Source: Planctomycetota bacterium (GTDB lineage Bacteria; Planctomycetota; Planctomycetia; Isosphaerales; Isosphaeraceae). Taken from it: DNA of 64,000 bases. The notes under the pieces are model-generated. The model made no database searches, was not told the DNA's origin, and was given only the letters and a program-made list of their open reading frames with translations. The position numbers were made by a program, and so were the translations under genes. The DNA is taken from the NCBI GenBank assembly GCA_021791715.1, contig JAJYWB010000020.1, positions 20,793-84,792 of the forward strand. Direction: 5' to 3'. Position 1 is the stretch's first letter, and each line of letters opens with the position of its first letter. Positions 17,258 to 25,471 of this stretch are shown here, in pieces.

Positions 17258-18514
17258 ATGATCGCCGCTCCGATTCCACGAAACGACGTCCAACGCCTTG
17301 CCGAATTACACGCGCTCGATATTCTCGACACGCCGCGCGAGGAACGCTTTGATCGCGTCGTCCGCTTGCTCAAGCTCGTCCTTCGCGTACCAATCGCGTA
17401 TATGAGCCTGATCGATACCGATCGGCAGTGGATGAAGTCGGCGTGCGGATTGAAGACGATTGAGACGCCGCGCGACATTTCTTTCTGCGGCCACGCGATT
17501 CTCTCGGACGAGATCATGATCGTCCCCGACGCGTTGGAAGACGATCGTTTTCGAGACAATCCCCTCGTGATTGGTGATCCATATATCCGCTTTTACGCGG
17601 GACGTCCGTTGCGAGGACCGGGAGGGAGTAAGGTCGGCACGCTTTGTATCGCGGATCGATCGCCTCGAACGCCTCGGGCGGACGAACTCGAGATTCTCTC
17701 GGAATTGGCGTCGATCGTCGAGCGCGAACTCGGTTTGGTCGAGACCGTCGCGTTGCAACAAAAGTTGATCGCGAGCCGCAATCGCTTATCGCATGAAATG
17801 GCTCAAGCATCTCAATATGTTCTTTCGCTTCTTCCCGAGCCGATCGACGGTTTGGTCGGGGCGCGGCGCAGGTTCGAACCCTCGTCCGAATTGGGGGGCG
17901 ATTTTTTCGGTTACGATTGGATCGACGACGATCACTTCGTGGTCTATTTGCTCGACGTTTCGGGGCATGGAGTGGGCGCGGCTTTGCTTTCGATCTCGGT
18001 GGGAAACGCGTTGCGGGGTAGGTCGCTGCCGGGCGCCGATTTTCGCGATCCGTCTTCGGTGCTTGCGCGATTGAACGAGTCTTTCCCGATGGATCGTCAT
18101 GATGAAAAATATTTTACCATTTGGTACGGCGTATATAACAATTCCACACGCACGTTGACTTACGCGGGCGGAGGTCATCCCCCGGCGGTGTTACTGACGG
18201 GTTTGGATTGCGACCGCGTTCGGCCGGTCGATCTTGGAGCGGGTGGTCCGCCCGTCGGCGTGTTCGCCGAAGCCGGATTCGAGCGGGCGACCGTTACCGT
18301 CGAGCCTTCGAGCAAGCTTTATGTTTTTAGCGACGGAGCGTATGAAATACCGAGGCCGGGAGGGTCGATGATGACCCGGAGGGAACTCGTCGATTTTCTC
18401 GCGTCGATCGCCGCTCCGAACGCCCCCGACGAAGTTTGGCGGTTCATTCTTGGTCAATGCGATTCGGCCGGCCCGATCGACGATTTCTCATTCATTGAGA
18501 TCGATTTCAAATGA
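17258..18514 (+). CDS. GAF domain plus PP2C-type (RsbU/SpoIIE) phosphatase
   Basis: This 418-residue soluble signalling protein has a GAF sensor at about residues 10-170 (VRVPIAYMSLIDTDRQWMKS). A short helical linker and a SpoIIE-type phosphatase domain follow at about 205-418. The phosphatase acidic sites are visible: SELGGDFFGY, LLDVSGHGVGAALL, GGHPPAVLL, VFSDGAYE and the terminal DDFSF. Such proteins dephosphorylate anti-sigma-factor antagonists in partner-switching pathways. No antagonist or anti-sigma kinase gene is adjacent. Confidence 0.9.
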   Translation: MIAAPIPRNDVQRLAELHALDILDTPREERFDRVVRLLKLVLRVPIAYMSLIDTDRQWMKSACGLKTIETPRDISFCGHAILSDEIMIVPDALEDDRFRDNPLVIGDPYIRFYAGRPLRGPGGSKVGTLCIADRSPRTPRADELEILSELASIVERELGLVETVALQQKLIASRNRLSHEMAQASQYVLSLLPEPIDGLVGARRRFEPSSELGGDFFGYDWIDDDHFVVYLLDVSGHGVGAALLSISVGNALRGRSLPGADFRDPSSVLARLNESFPMDRHDEKYFTIWYGVYNNSTRTLTYAGGGHPPAVLLTGLDCDRVRPVDLGAGGPPVGVFAEAGFERATVTVEPSSKLYVFSDGAYEIPRPGGSMMTRRELVDFLASIAAPNAPDEVWRFILGQCDSAGPIDDFSFIEIDFK

Positions 18515-18663
18515 ACATCGCTCTTTTATATGAAAATTTATCGATTGATTTCTTCGCGGCGGGTCGGTCGATTTATCGGTTATTGAAATTATGTTAATAT
18601 GAATTTGGAGCGAGCGAGGGTGAAACCGGTTCGCCGCGACGGCGGATGCAAAAATGGTGAAGC

Positions 18664-19170
18664 TTAGATTTTAGAGTCCGCCGTCGTTTTGATCGTGTCG
18701 TTCCAATCCCGCGCGACGAGGTTCCGATCACCGTTCCGTTCGAGCCGATCGACGTTGTCGATCGCTTCGAACGCGGCGCGAATTGAAGCGTCGGCGGCTC
18801 CGAATCGAGCTTCACCGATCCTCAAAATCATTCCAAGGGTCGCTTCATGTTTTCCATCAAGCTTTCTTTTCTCCATTGCTTTCTCGATTCCTTGCTCGAA
18901 TCCTTCTTCAATCGCCGGTTGATAATACGAAGATTCTTTAAAACGCTCATGATCGTGAGCTCCTTGCGGATTTCCGCGATTCGGTGCTTTGCCGACTGAA
19001 GTCCTGCAAGCATCGTCATCTCGATCTGTTCGCCCGAGGACCGTTCGTCCGTCATCCGCGAAAGCCGATTTTCAACCGAGTGAATCTTCTCGACACGTTC
19101 GTCTGGGATTCGGACGCCGAGTTGTAACGCTCTTTCCGGCGACGCGGCTTTCAGCCGGGAACTTGGGCTT
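18664..19170 (-). pseudogene. Frameshifted C-terminal remnant of an Rpn-like/transposase-associated protein
   Basis: Reading the minus strand from about 19170, one frame gives PERALQLGVRIPDERVEKIH and then QSAKHRIAEIRKELTIMSVLK. At about 18930 the signal shifts frame to ESSYYQPAIEEGFEQGIEKA, then GKHEATLGMILRIGEARFG, and ends at 18664. A missing A in the run GTTTTAAAGAATC joins the two. The tail (glutamate-rich helix, then GEARFGAADASIRAAFEAID) resembles the C-terminus of PD-(D/E)XK nuclease-like Rpn/DUF4351 proteins. The N-terminal nuclease domain is absent and an in-frame stop lies just upstream. Family assignment is by memory of the C-terminal pattern. Confidence 0.6.
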
Positions 19171-19533
19171 TTAAATGATTAGAATTCATTATTTAATATA
19201 TGTTATAAATTATGTGTTGTGCTTGCGTCTTCCTGAGAGAACCATCCTTCGTTGTAAAAAAAACGACGGCCGATTACCCGATCGCTTGGGAAGGCTTTTT
19301 TCGGGAGGCCGAGTCGCCGCCGGCGCGGGCTTTTGGGTTCGTATTGAATTTGGTTCTAAGGAGATCGAACGACAAGGGGGAGGCGACGTTCGAGGGGATC
19401 GCGGCGATCGGTCGATTTTTTTCTTGACGCGACGGGCTTCGCGGGGTTACGTTTCAATTTCGGTCCCTCGCTTGCCGTCGAGTCGCCCGCCCCGGCTTCT
19501 TGGGGTTTTCGGCTGGTAACGGGTCTTGAACTC
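19171..19533. other. Intergenic region, nothing recognised
   Basis: This AT-rich start (19171-19220) turns GC-rich toward 19500. No gene, tRNA or clear terminator is supported. It may hold the promoter for the next gene. Confidence 0.5.
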
Positions 19534-20964
19534 ATGAACAAAAATCGACTCTCACGGGTTCTCCGCGCGTGTCGCGGCTCGGTCGCCGCGGTGAAAATCT
19601 CGCGCAAGTGGATCATCATCGGCGCGTTCGGGCTTTTCCTTCTTGGAGGAGCGGCGATCGGCGTGGAGGTTTATCGGCGGGCGTCGATCGAGGGGTTGCC
19701 CGATGTCGGCGATCCGTTCGACGTCGCCGAGTTTCGAGCGCGATCGAGCGTCCCCGACGAGATGAACGCTTATACGCATTATCGGCGCGCGTTTCGGCTG
19801 CTCTCGCGCGAAGCGTATGCGTGGGGGAGCAATCCTGAGAATACGGTCTGGGTGAATTGGCGGGAGCTTTCGCCCAAACTGAGGGAGGTGATCGAGAGCA
19901 ATCGCCCGGCGCTCGACGCTTGGTTGCGCGGAGTGGACCTTCCCGATTCGATCTGCTTTCAACCCCTCGAAGTCGGTCTTGAACGCGATGAACAATTCGT
20001 GAGCACGGCGTTCGCGATGCGCACGATCATGATTCTCGCACATATGCAGGCAGGGCGATGCGAAACCGACGGAAATCCCGTCGACGCTTGGAAATGGTAT
20101 CGCGCCTTGCTGCGATCGAGCCGTCATCTGGGGTCGATGGGAACCTCGCTCGAGCGTTACCTGGGGACGGAGATCTTTCGATACACGTGCTTTCGGATCG
20201 AGCGTTGGGCCGCGGATCCGCGGGTCGACGCGGCGACCTTGCGCACCGCTCTCGACGACGCGAAGGCGATTCGTTCTCTCACGGTTTCAAATTCTGATAT
20301 AATGAAAACGGAATATCTAGCGATTATGAAGTCGCTCGACGATCCGGAGTCTTGGATTAAGAAGTTTAGTCGTCTCGACGCCACATGGTATACGGGAGAT
20401 TCGATTTATTGGTTCATGAAGAACGAGCCCGAGCGATCGCGCCGGGTGGCGCGGTTGTTGGTGGCGAATCATCTGGCGCAGGTCGATCTGCCGGCTCGAA
20501 GTCGATCGCGGCCGGCGATCAAATTGCCGGCGATTTATCGGACCGATCCGACTCGGCCCGCGGCGACTCGCGTGCTTCCTCCCCCCGAGATCGTCAGGTG
20601 GTTTCAATCGGCGCTTTTGGAGCGGCTTTGGATTCCCCAATTTTCGCTCTCGGTGATCGATCAATCCGATCGAGCGCATCACGCCGCGATCGTCGTCAAA
20701 TTCGCCTGGGAGTTGTTCAAACGCGAACGAGGCCGCGAGCCGAACTCGATCGAGGAATTGATCGGCAAAGATCTGCGGGAGATTCCCGAAGATTATAAGG
20801 GATCGAGTTTGCCGCGAAGACGGCCGCGCTATAACGGTTTCGCTTATCCCCGGAACGCGTCCTCCTCGCGCGCGTTTCGCGGAAGCGATCTCCCGAACGA
20901 TTCGCGAACCCCCAAGAAAGAAGTCGAAGCGAACGACGGCGCCGTCAATCCCGCTTCGGGTTGA
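19534..20964 (+). CDS. Membrane-anchored protein of unknown function
   Basis: This 476-residue protein has one N-terminal membrane helix (WIIIGAFGLFLLGGAAIGVEV) after a basic start, so it is anchored with the bulk outside the cytoplasm. The body is mostly helical (about residues 60-420), with no recognised motif. The last 50 residues are basic and Ser/Arg-rich. It stands alone, with flanking genes on the opposite strand or far away. The ATG at 19534 is the first in frame; no strong RBS is seen. Confidence 0.65.
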   Translation: MNKNRLSRVLRACRGSVAAVKISRKWIIIGAFGLFLLGGAAIGVEVYRRASIEGLPDVGDPFDVAEFRARSSVPDEMNAYTHYRRAFRLLSREAYAWGSNPENTVWVNWRELSPKLREVIESNRPALDAWLRGVDLPDSICFQPLEVGLERDEQFVSTAFAMRTIMILAHMQAGRCETDGNPVDAWKWYRALLRSSRHLGSMGTSLERYLGTEIFRYTCFRIERWAADPRVDAATLRTALDDAKAIRSLTVSNSDIMKTEYLAIMKSLDDPESWIKKFSRLDATWYTGDSIYWFMKNEPERSRRVARLLVANHLAQVDLPARSRSRPAIKLPAIYRTDPTRPAATRVLPPPEIVRWFQSALLERLWIPQFSLSVIDQSDRAHHAAIVVKFAWELFKRERGREPNSIEELIGKDLREIPEDYKGSSLPRRRPRYNGFAYPRNASSSRAFRGSDLPNDSRTPKKEVEANDGAVNPASG

Positions 20965-21036
20965 AAAACAAAAAGACGAACGAACTTTCGTCGCGGTGAT
21001 AATTATTCACAAAATTATTCTATCATATGAAAACTC

Positions 21037-21834
21037 TTAATTTATTGGAGATCGAGCGACGACTTGCGTCGGCGTGGTCGAAGGACACGCGGGGAGTTTG
21101 ATTGTGAAGGTCGAACCGGCGCCCGGTCGGCTTTCGACTCGGATGCGTCCTTTGTGTTCGGCGACGATATCGCGGCAGATCGGCAGTCCCAGCCCGGTCC
21201 CTCCCAGGCCGGTGTCGTCGGGGCCCGATTTGGTGGTGAAGAACGGTTCAAAGATGCGTCTGAGGTGTTTGGGTTCGATACCCGATCCCGTATCGGCGAC
21301 GGAGATCTCGGCGGTTTTTCCCGCGGCGTCGATCCCCACCCGCACGGTCAACACCCCTCCCAGGCTCATCGCCTGTCTCGCGTTGATAATTAAATTGAGC
21401 AGTACTTGTTGAATGCGCGCCGCGTCGACGAGGGCGTGGGGGCGCGCGTCGGCGCGAAAATCGAGTTGGATCGCGTGTTTTTGCAGGTCTTTGGCGGTGA
21501 GGAGAAGAACTTCTTCGACAAGGCGGACGAGATCGGTGGCGACGCGATCTTGGCCGCGCGGGCGGGCGAGTCCGAGGACTCCGCCGGTGAGCCTCGCCGC
21601 CCGTTCCGAGGCTTCGAGGATCTTCTCGAACGCGCGGCGGTGGAACTCGGGGTCGTCGTTGCGGAGCCCGAGTTTGGCGTAATTGAGGATCGGCGTGAGG
21701 GCGTTGTTGAGCTCGTGGATCACGCCGCCGGCGATCACACCCACGCCGCAGATGCGTTGAAGTTCCACAACCTGGCGCCTTAGCGCGTCGATTTCTTCCG
21801 ATCGGGGGGGCTTTTCCTTCACGTGTGTCGGCAT
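21037..21834 (-). CDS. Soluble histidine kinase (HisKA-like plus HATPase)
   Basis: This 265-residue protein lacks a sensor domain. A short coiled-coil start (residues about 12-30) precedes a dimerisation helix with the phospho-acceptor His in GVIHELNNALTPILNYAK. The ATP-binding boxes follow: N box VLLNLIINARQAM, G1 VADTGSGIEPKH, F box FEPFFTTKSG and G2 GGTGLGLPICRDIV. It is probably cytoplasmic. No response regulator gene is adjacent, so its partner is elsewhere. Confidence 0.92.
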   Translation of the reverse strand: MPTHVKEKPPRSEEIDALRRQVVELQRICGVGVIAGGVIHELNNALTPILNYAKLGLRNDDPEFHRRAFEKILEASERAARLTGGVLGLARPRGQDRVATDLVRLVEEVLLLTAKDLQKHAIQLDFRADARPHALVDAARIQQVLLNLIINARQAMSLGGVLTVRVGIDAAGKTAEISVADTGSGIEPKHLRRIFEPFFTTKSGPDDTGLGGTGLGLPICRDIVAEHKGRIRVESRPGAGSTFTIKLPACPSTTPTQVVARSPIN

Positions 21835-22098
21835 CGAATCGATCCTCGCGACGAACCTAGCCGCCGAGCGAACCGGCGGCCTTTCGACGTATCGGCCGAG
21901 ACGAGCTTGGAGGATGAATCGACATCGCCCGGATCAAGCCGAGGAATTCGACGTCGATCGCGAGATCGTCACGAGCGCTCGACTCGATCGCTAAAAGGCG
22001 AATGAATTTCTGGTTTATTTATGCGTTGATTATTTAGAGGATTCTGGGCCGACGCGACGGGGCTCTAGGGATTAAGGGCTTTCCGTGGATTGAACGCG

Positions 22099-22893
22099 TT
22101 AGGCGTGAACGCCGTTTGTCGAAGGGTGATCTTCGAGTGAATCGGTTTGAGGATTCGGGTGAACGACTCGGACGGGTTCGCGGCGGTGGCGCTGATCTTT
22201 GAGGAGTTCGCCCGCCATGCGACGGTCGAGCGCTTCGATCGCGGCGTCGAGGACGCCTCGAGCCGTGTCGAGGTGATGAGGGCGGAGGGCGTAAGGGTCG
22301 CGCGGCAGCCCTGTGCGTGGATACACGAGTTGGGTGGGGCGGAGGTCGAGTTCGAGGGGCGCCTGATGCGGTTGTAACGGTTCGTAAACGCCGTCTCTTT
22401 GGGGGGATCGGTAATACGCGCGACGGTGCGAAGCGGCGCCCGGGTACGACCAGGAAGCCTTCATCGCGAGCAGTTCGGCGAATTGAGGCCAAGGAGGAAC
22501 GTGCGGGTCGAAACCCGAATGGGTCGCTCCCGTCGGGTCGGCGAGGATTGCAGGAAGGAGACGCCAGGCGTCGGCGAGGGGCATCGGCCGACTCGGATCG
22601 GCGAGCAAAGGCGCGAGTTCGCGGCGGCCGAGTTCGACCGCGGCCTGGTGAACCAGCGCCTCGGCGGCGGCGAGGTACATCAGAAACGAGGCGCGCGCCA
22701 GCCTTCCCGCGTCGCTCGCCGAGCGATTTTGCTCGAGCTTGCTTCGCGTGTGTAAAGCTAAAGCGTCTTGATACAAGCAATGAAAAGGACTAACGATCGT
22801 TTCGATGATCCAGCCCGTCGCGGGGTCGATCTCGGTCGATCGATCCCCGTCTTCGAGCCGATCCGACGATCGCGCTCCGCCGGCCTCCCGCAT
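22099..22893 (-). CDS. Unrecognised helical protein
   Basis: This 264-residue protein has no signal peptide or membrane helix. Its middle has an Ala-rich helix (ASFLMYLAAAEALVHQAAVELG). The C-terminal half is Pro/Arg/His-rich (about residues 170-264). The frame has uniform codon use. Other long frames on both strands over the same bases look like composition shadows. No function can be assigned. Confidence 0.5.
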   Translation of the reverse strand: MREAGGARSSDRLEDGDRSTEIDPATGWIIETIVSPFHCLYQDALALHTRSKLEQNRSASDAGRLARASFLMYLAAAEALVHQAAVELGRRELAPLLADPSRPMPLADAWRLLPAILADPTGATHSGFDPHVPPWPQFAELLAMKASWSYPGAASHRRAYYRSPQRDGVYEPLQPHQAPLELDLRPTQLVYPRTGLPRDPYALRPHHLDTARGVLDAAIEALDRRMAGELLKDQRHRREPVRVVHPNPQTDSLEDHPSTNGVHA

Positions 22894-23049
22894 TGAGAAA
22901 TCCTCGTCGACGCCCGCCGGTCGATTCGCGTTCGGCGACGGTCCACGCGGCGCGGGGACGACGTCGTGACGAAGCGATTCATCGGGCGAAGCTATTCTAT
23001 ATCATGCGACGCGCGTCGACGAAGGATTTTTTGGGAAACCGTCTTCGAT

Positions 23050-23751
23050 TCAGGCCGAGACGTTCGGTTTCACGCTTCGTTTTCGCCAGAGACCGATCCC
23101 TGCGAAGGCCATGGCGAAAAACGTCAGGGTGGAGGGTTCGGGAACGGGGGTCGCGCCGAAATCGGCCTGGAACGACGTCATTCCCCCCCCCGACGAAGCC
23201 GGGACGAGCGCCAGGCTGAAGGGGACGTTGAGGTCGCCGAGGGGCGTGACGAGGCTCAAATTCGGGGTCATGGGTGTCGAAAGAGTCGGTCCGGTCGGCA
23301 AAATCGAAGCGACCGAAGCGATCACGGTCGATTGATTCGACCCGCTCAACGTTCCGTTGAGGTAACCGTCGATCGTGACGTTCGTCGTCATACCGGGAGG
23401 GCCGTTGGGCTCTGTGAGCGCGAGCGTCACCTGGAACGGGGTGTTGTTGTACGAGACCGAAACCGTCGCGGGGAGCGGCGCAACCTGGAATTCGCCGAGT
23501 CCGAACGCCGAAGGCGCCGTGAGGATTCCTCCGGTCACGCCCTGAAACGAGACGGGACCCGTCATGATTCCGGGATTCGTCGCGGGATTCGCGCCGATCC
23601 AGCCGGTCGACGTGAAGTCTATTGTTGTGGATGTGTTCATCGGTGCGGCGGCCGCGGGGCGTACGATCGCGAGGGACGATGCACAGAATACCGCGAGGCC
23701 GAAAGCGCCGATCGATCGCGAAACGGAGTAAAGCGTCAATGATGTTTTCAT
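23050..23751 (-). CDS. PEP-CTERM secreted protein, copy A
   Basis: This 233-residue protein has a signal peptide (about residues 1-36), a Thr/Ser/Gly-rich extracellular part and a C-terminal PEP-CTERM sorting signal: VPEPSTLTFFAMAFAGIGLW followed by RKRS. Such tails are processed by exosortase, often with extracellular polysaccharide. It shares the block SAFGLGEFQVAPLP with the neighbour (23951-24634), so the two are tandem paralogues in the same direction. No exosortase gene is in the window. Confidence 0.92.
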   Translation of the reverse strand: MKTSLTLYSVSRSIGAFGLAVFCASSLAIVRPAAAAPMNTSTTIDFTSTGWIGANPATNPGIMTGPVSFQGVTGGILTAPSAFGLGEFQVAPLPATVSVSYNNTPFQVTLALTEPNGPPGMTTNVTIDGYLNGTLSGSNQSTVIASVASILPTGPTLSTPMTPNLSLVTPLGDLNVPFSLALVPASSGGGMTSFQADFGATPVPEPSTLTFFAMAFAGIGLWRKRSVKPNVSA

Positions 23752-23950
23752 GGCTCTCTTGTTGAAAAACGTGGTGTATCACCGGAATCGATCAACTCAT
23801 CGATGTTGGTCGCGGGTGAATACGGAACAGGGTCAAGGGGAACGACGAGATCGGCCGGCGAGGTTTTGAGACCCGCCGACCGATCCAAAGCGAGCGATTT
23901 CAACCCGGTCGAAAACCTGGTTTTATCGCCTTAAGGCGAAAGCGTTGATC

Positions 23951-24634
23951 TCAGCCCTCCTCTTGTCCGGCGCGGCGGAGACGACGCTTGAAGCCGAAGC
24001 CCCCGCCGAGGGCGAGCACGAAGACCGCGATCGAGGTAGGCTCGGGGACGGGAACGCCGCTCAGGCTACCCGACACGACGATCTGCGCCTGAGCCGTCGT
24101 CAATCCGCCGTTCGTCGTCGACGGAACGAGGGCGAGCGATTGACCCAAAACATTGATCGAATTGCTCAGGCCGTCGGTTTGGAACGTGATCGGCGACGAA
24201 GGGCTAAACGTCGCGAGCACGCTCGATTGACTTCCGCCCGTGATCGTGCCGTTCAGGTATCCGTTGAGAACGACCTGGTCCGGTGTTCCAGTGATCGAAG
24301 TTCCGTTGATGGCGTTCGTCAGATACGTAATTTGGAACGGCGTATTGGTATACGTTGTGCTTACGCCGGTCGGCAGCGGGGCGACCTGGAACGAACCCAG
24401 GCTAAACGCCGAAGGCGCGGCGAACGCTCCTTTGGCGACGCTGTCGAAGCTAATCACGCTGGGTCCGTTGACCCCGACGTTGGGATCGACCGTGCCCGTC
24501 GTGCTGTAATTGATCAAACTGTTCAAGGAGTCGGCCTTGGAAGTGGACGCGGCGGCCAAGACGGCCCCGGCGAAAACCGCCAAAGCGATGACCGATGCCT
24601 TCGGCCCGGTCCAACCACGTGTCATTTGCATCAT
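23951..24634 (-). CDS. PEP-CTERM secreted protein, copy B
   Basis: This 227-residue protein has a signal peptide (SVIALAVFAGAVLAAAS), Thr-rich beta regions and the C-terminal sorting signal VPVPEPTSIAVFVLALGGGF followed by RRLRR. It shares blocks with copy A (PSAFSLGSFQVAPLP, VVLNGYLNGTITGGSQSS), which supports tandem duplication. The start ATG follows GGAGATT. It is upstream of copy A by about 200 bases; each probably has its own expression signal. Confidence 0.92.
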   Translation of the reverse strand: MMQMTRGWTGPKASVIALAVFAGAVLAAASTSKADSLNSLINYSTTGTVDPNVGVNGPSVISFDSVAKGAFAAPSAFSLGSFQVAPLPTGVSTTYTNTPFQITYLTNAINGTSITGTPDQVVLNGYLNGTITGGSQSSVLATFSPSSPITFQTDGLSNSINVLGQSLALVPSTTNGGLTTAQAQIVVSGSLSGVPVPEPTSIAVFVLALGGGFGFKRRLRRAGQEEG

Positions 24635-25471
24635 AATCTCCTGATCTTCTCGGCGAGGCTCAAGCTCACGAAACCCCGGGAACGTTGGGACCGGTCGGCC
24701 CTACGTGCGAATCGAGAAATCCCGCGGGATTCTCCGATCGCTTCAGGCGAACCGACGAAAGCGACCACCGCGGCTCACCTCGCCCTTTCGATCGCTTTCG
24801 CAACCGACTGACAAAGCTCGCCAAGGTCCACCAAGGTTGTGTCTCAGGAGGCGCGGACCACGGAATAAACGACTGATCGACCCATGCGATCAAACCGCCG
24901 GGTCGTCCGTGAATCATGCTCAAAGAAGTTGGCCGGTCGATTCTCGAACCGAACGCTCGTCGTCCCCATCGGGACGGAAGTCGGTCCGGAAACCGTTAAG
25001 TCGAGGTGTGTTCGCTGAGATGAGACATACATGACTTAGGCCTCCTTGCCTGAACATGATCCGAATTCTTCGCGGTCGATTCGTTGCGCGAATCAATCGC
25101 GTGAATTCAAACCGTCGGGAGAATAATCCCGGCGGGTCGCGCTGTAAACCTCAAAATTGCTCTCGAAGCCAAATTTTTTTAAGAATTCGCTCGCGACGGT
25201 CGATAATGGGGCGCTTTCGATCCCTCGGACCGCCTCGAAAGATCCCGATCGAACGGCGCAAACCCGCATAACAGGGTTTGTACGACCCGATCCGCATCGC
25301 CGGATTGATCGCTCTAACACAAGTGTTAACAAATAGTTAGCTCGCAAAACGAGGGTGACTCCGAGATCAATCCGGAACCGTTCGATCGCGCCTTACCTTA
25401 CGGAATCCCGCTCGGGTCGACTTCGATCGCCGATGATCGCCTCGCCTTGAGGATTTTTGAGAAGTTCGGCC
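24635..25471. other. Long intergenic region upstream of the PEP-CTERM genes
   Basis: No gene is supported in this 837-bp stretch. A 7-bp stem hairpin (CAAACCC ... GGGTTTG, about 25258-25280) and an AT-rich segment around 25310-25350 could be regulatory. The remainder looks unstructured by eye. Confidence 0.5.

Noticed and set aside
22034..22780. Alternative minus-strand frame over 22099-22893
   Set aside because: Arg/Pro/Ser-rich artefact of high GC; the other frame has a more protein-like composition, though with low certainty.
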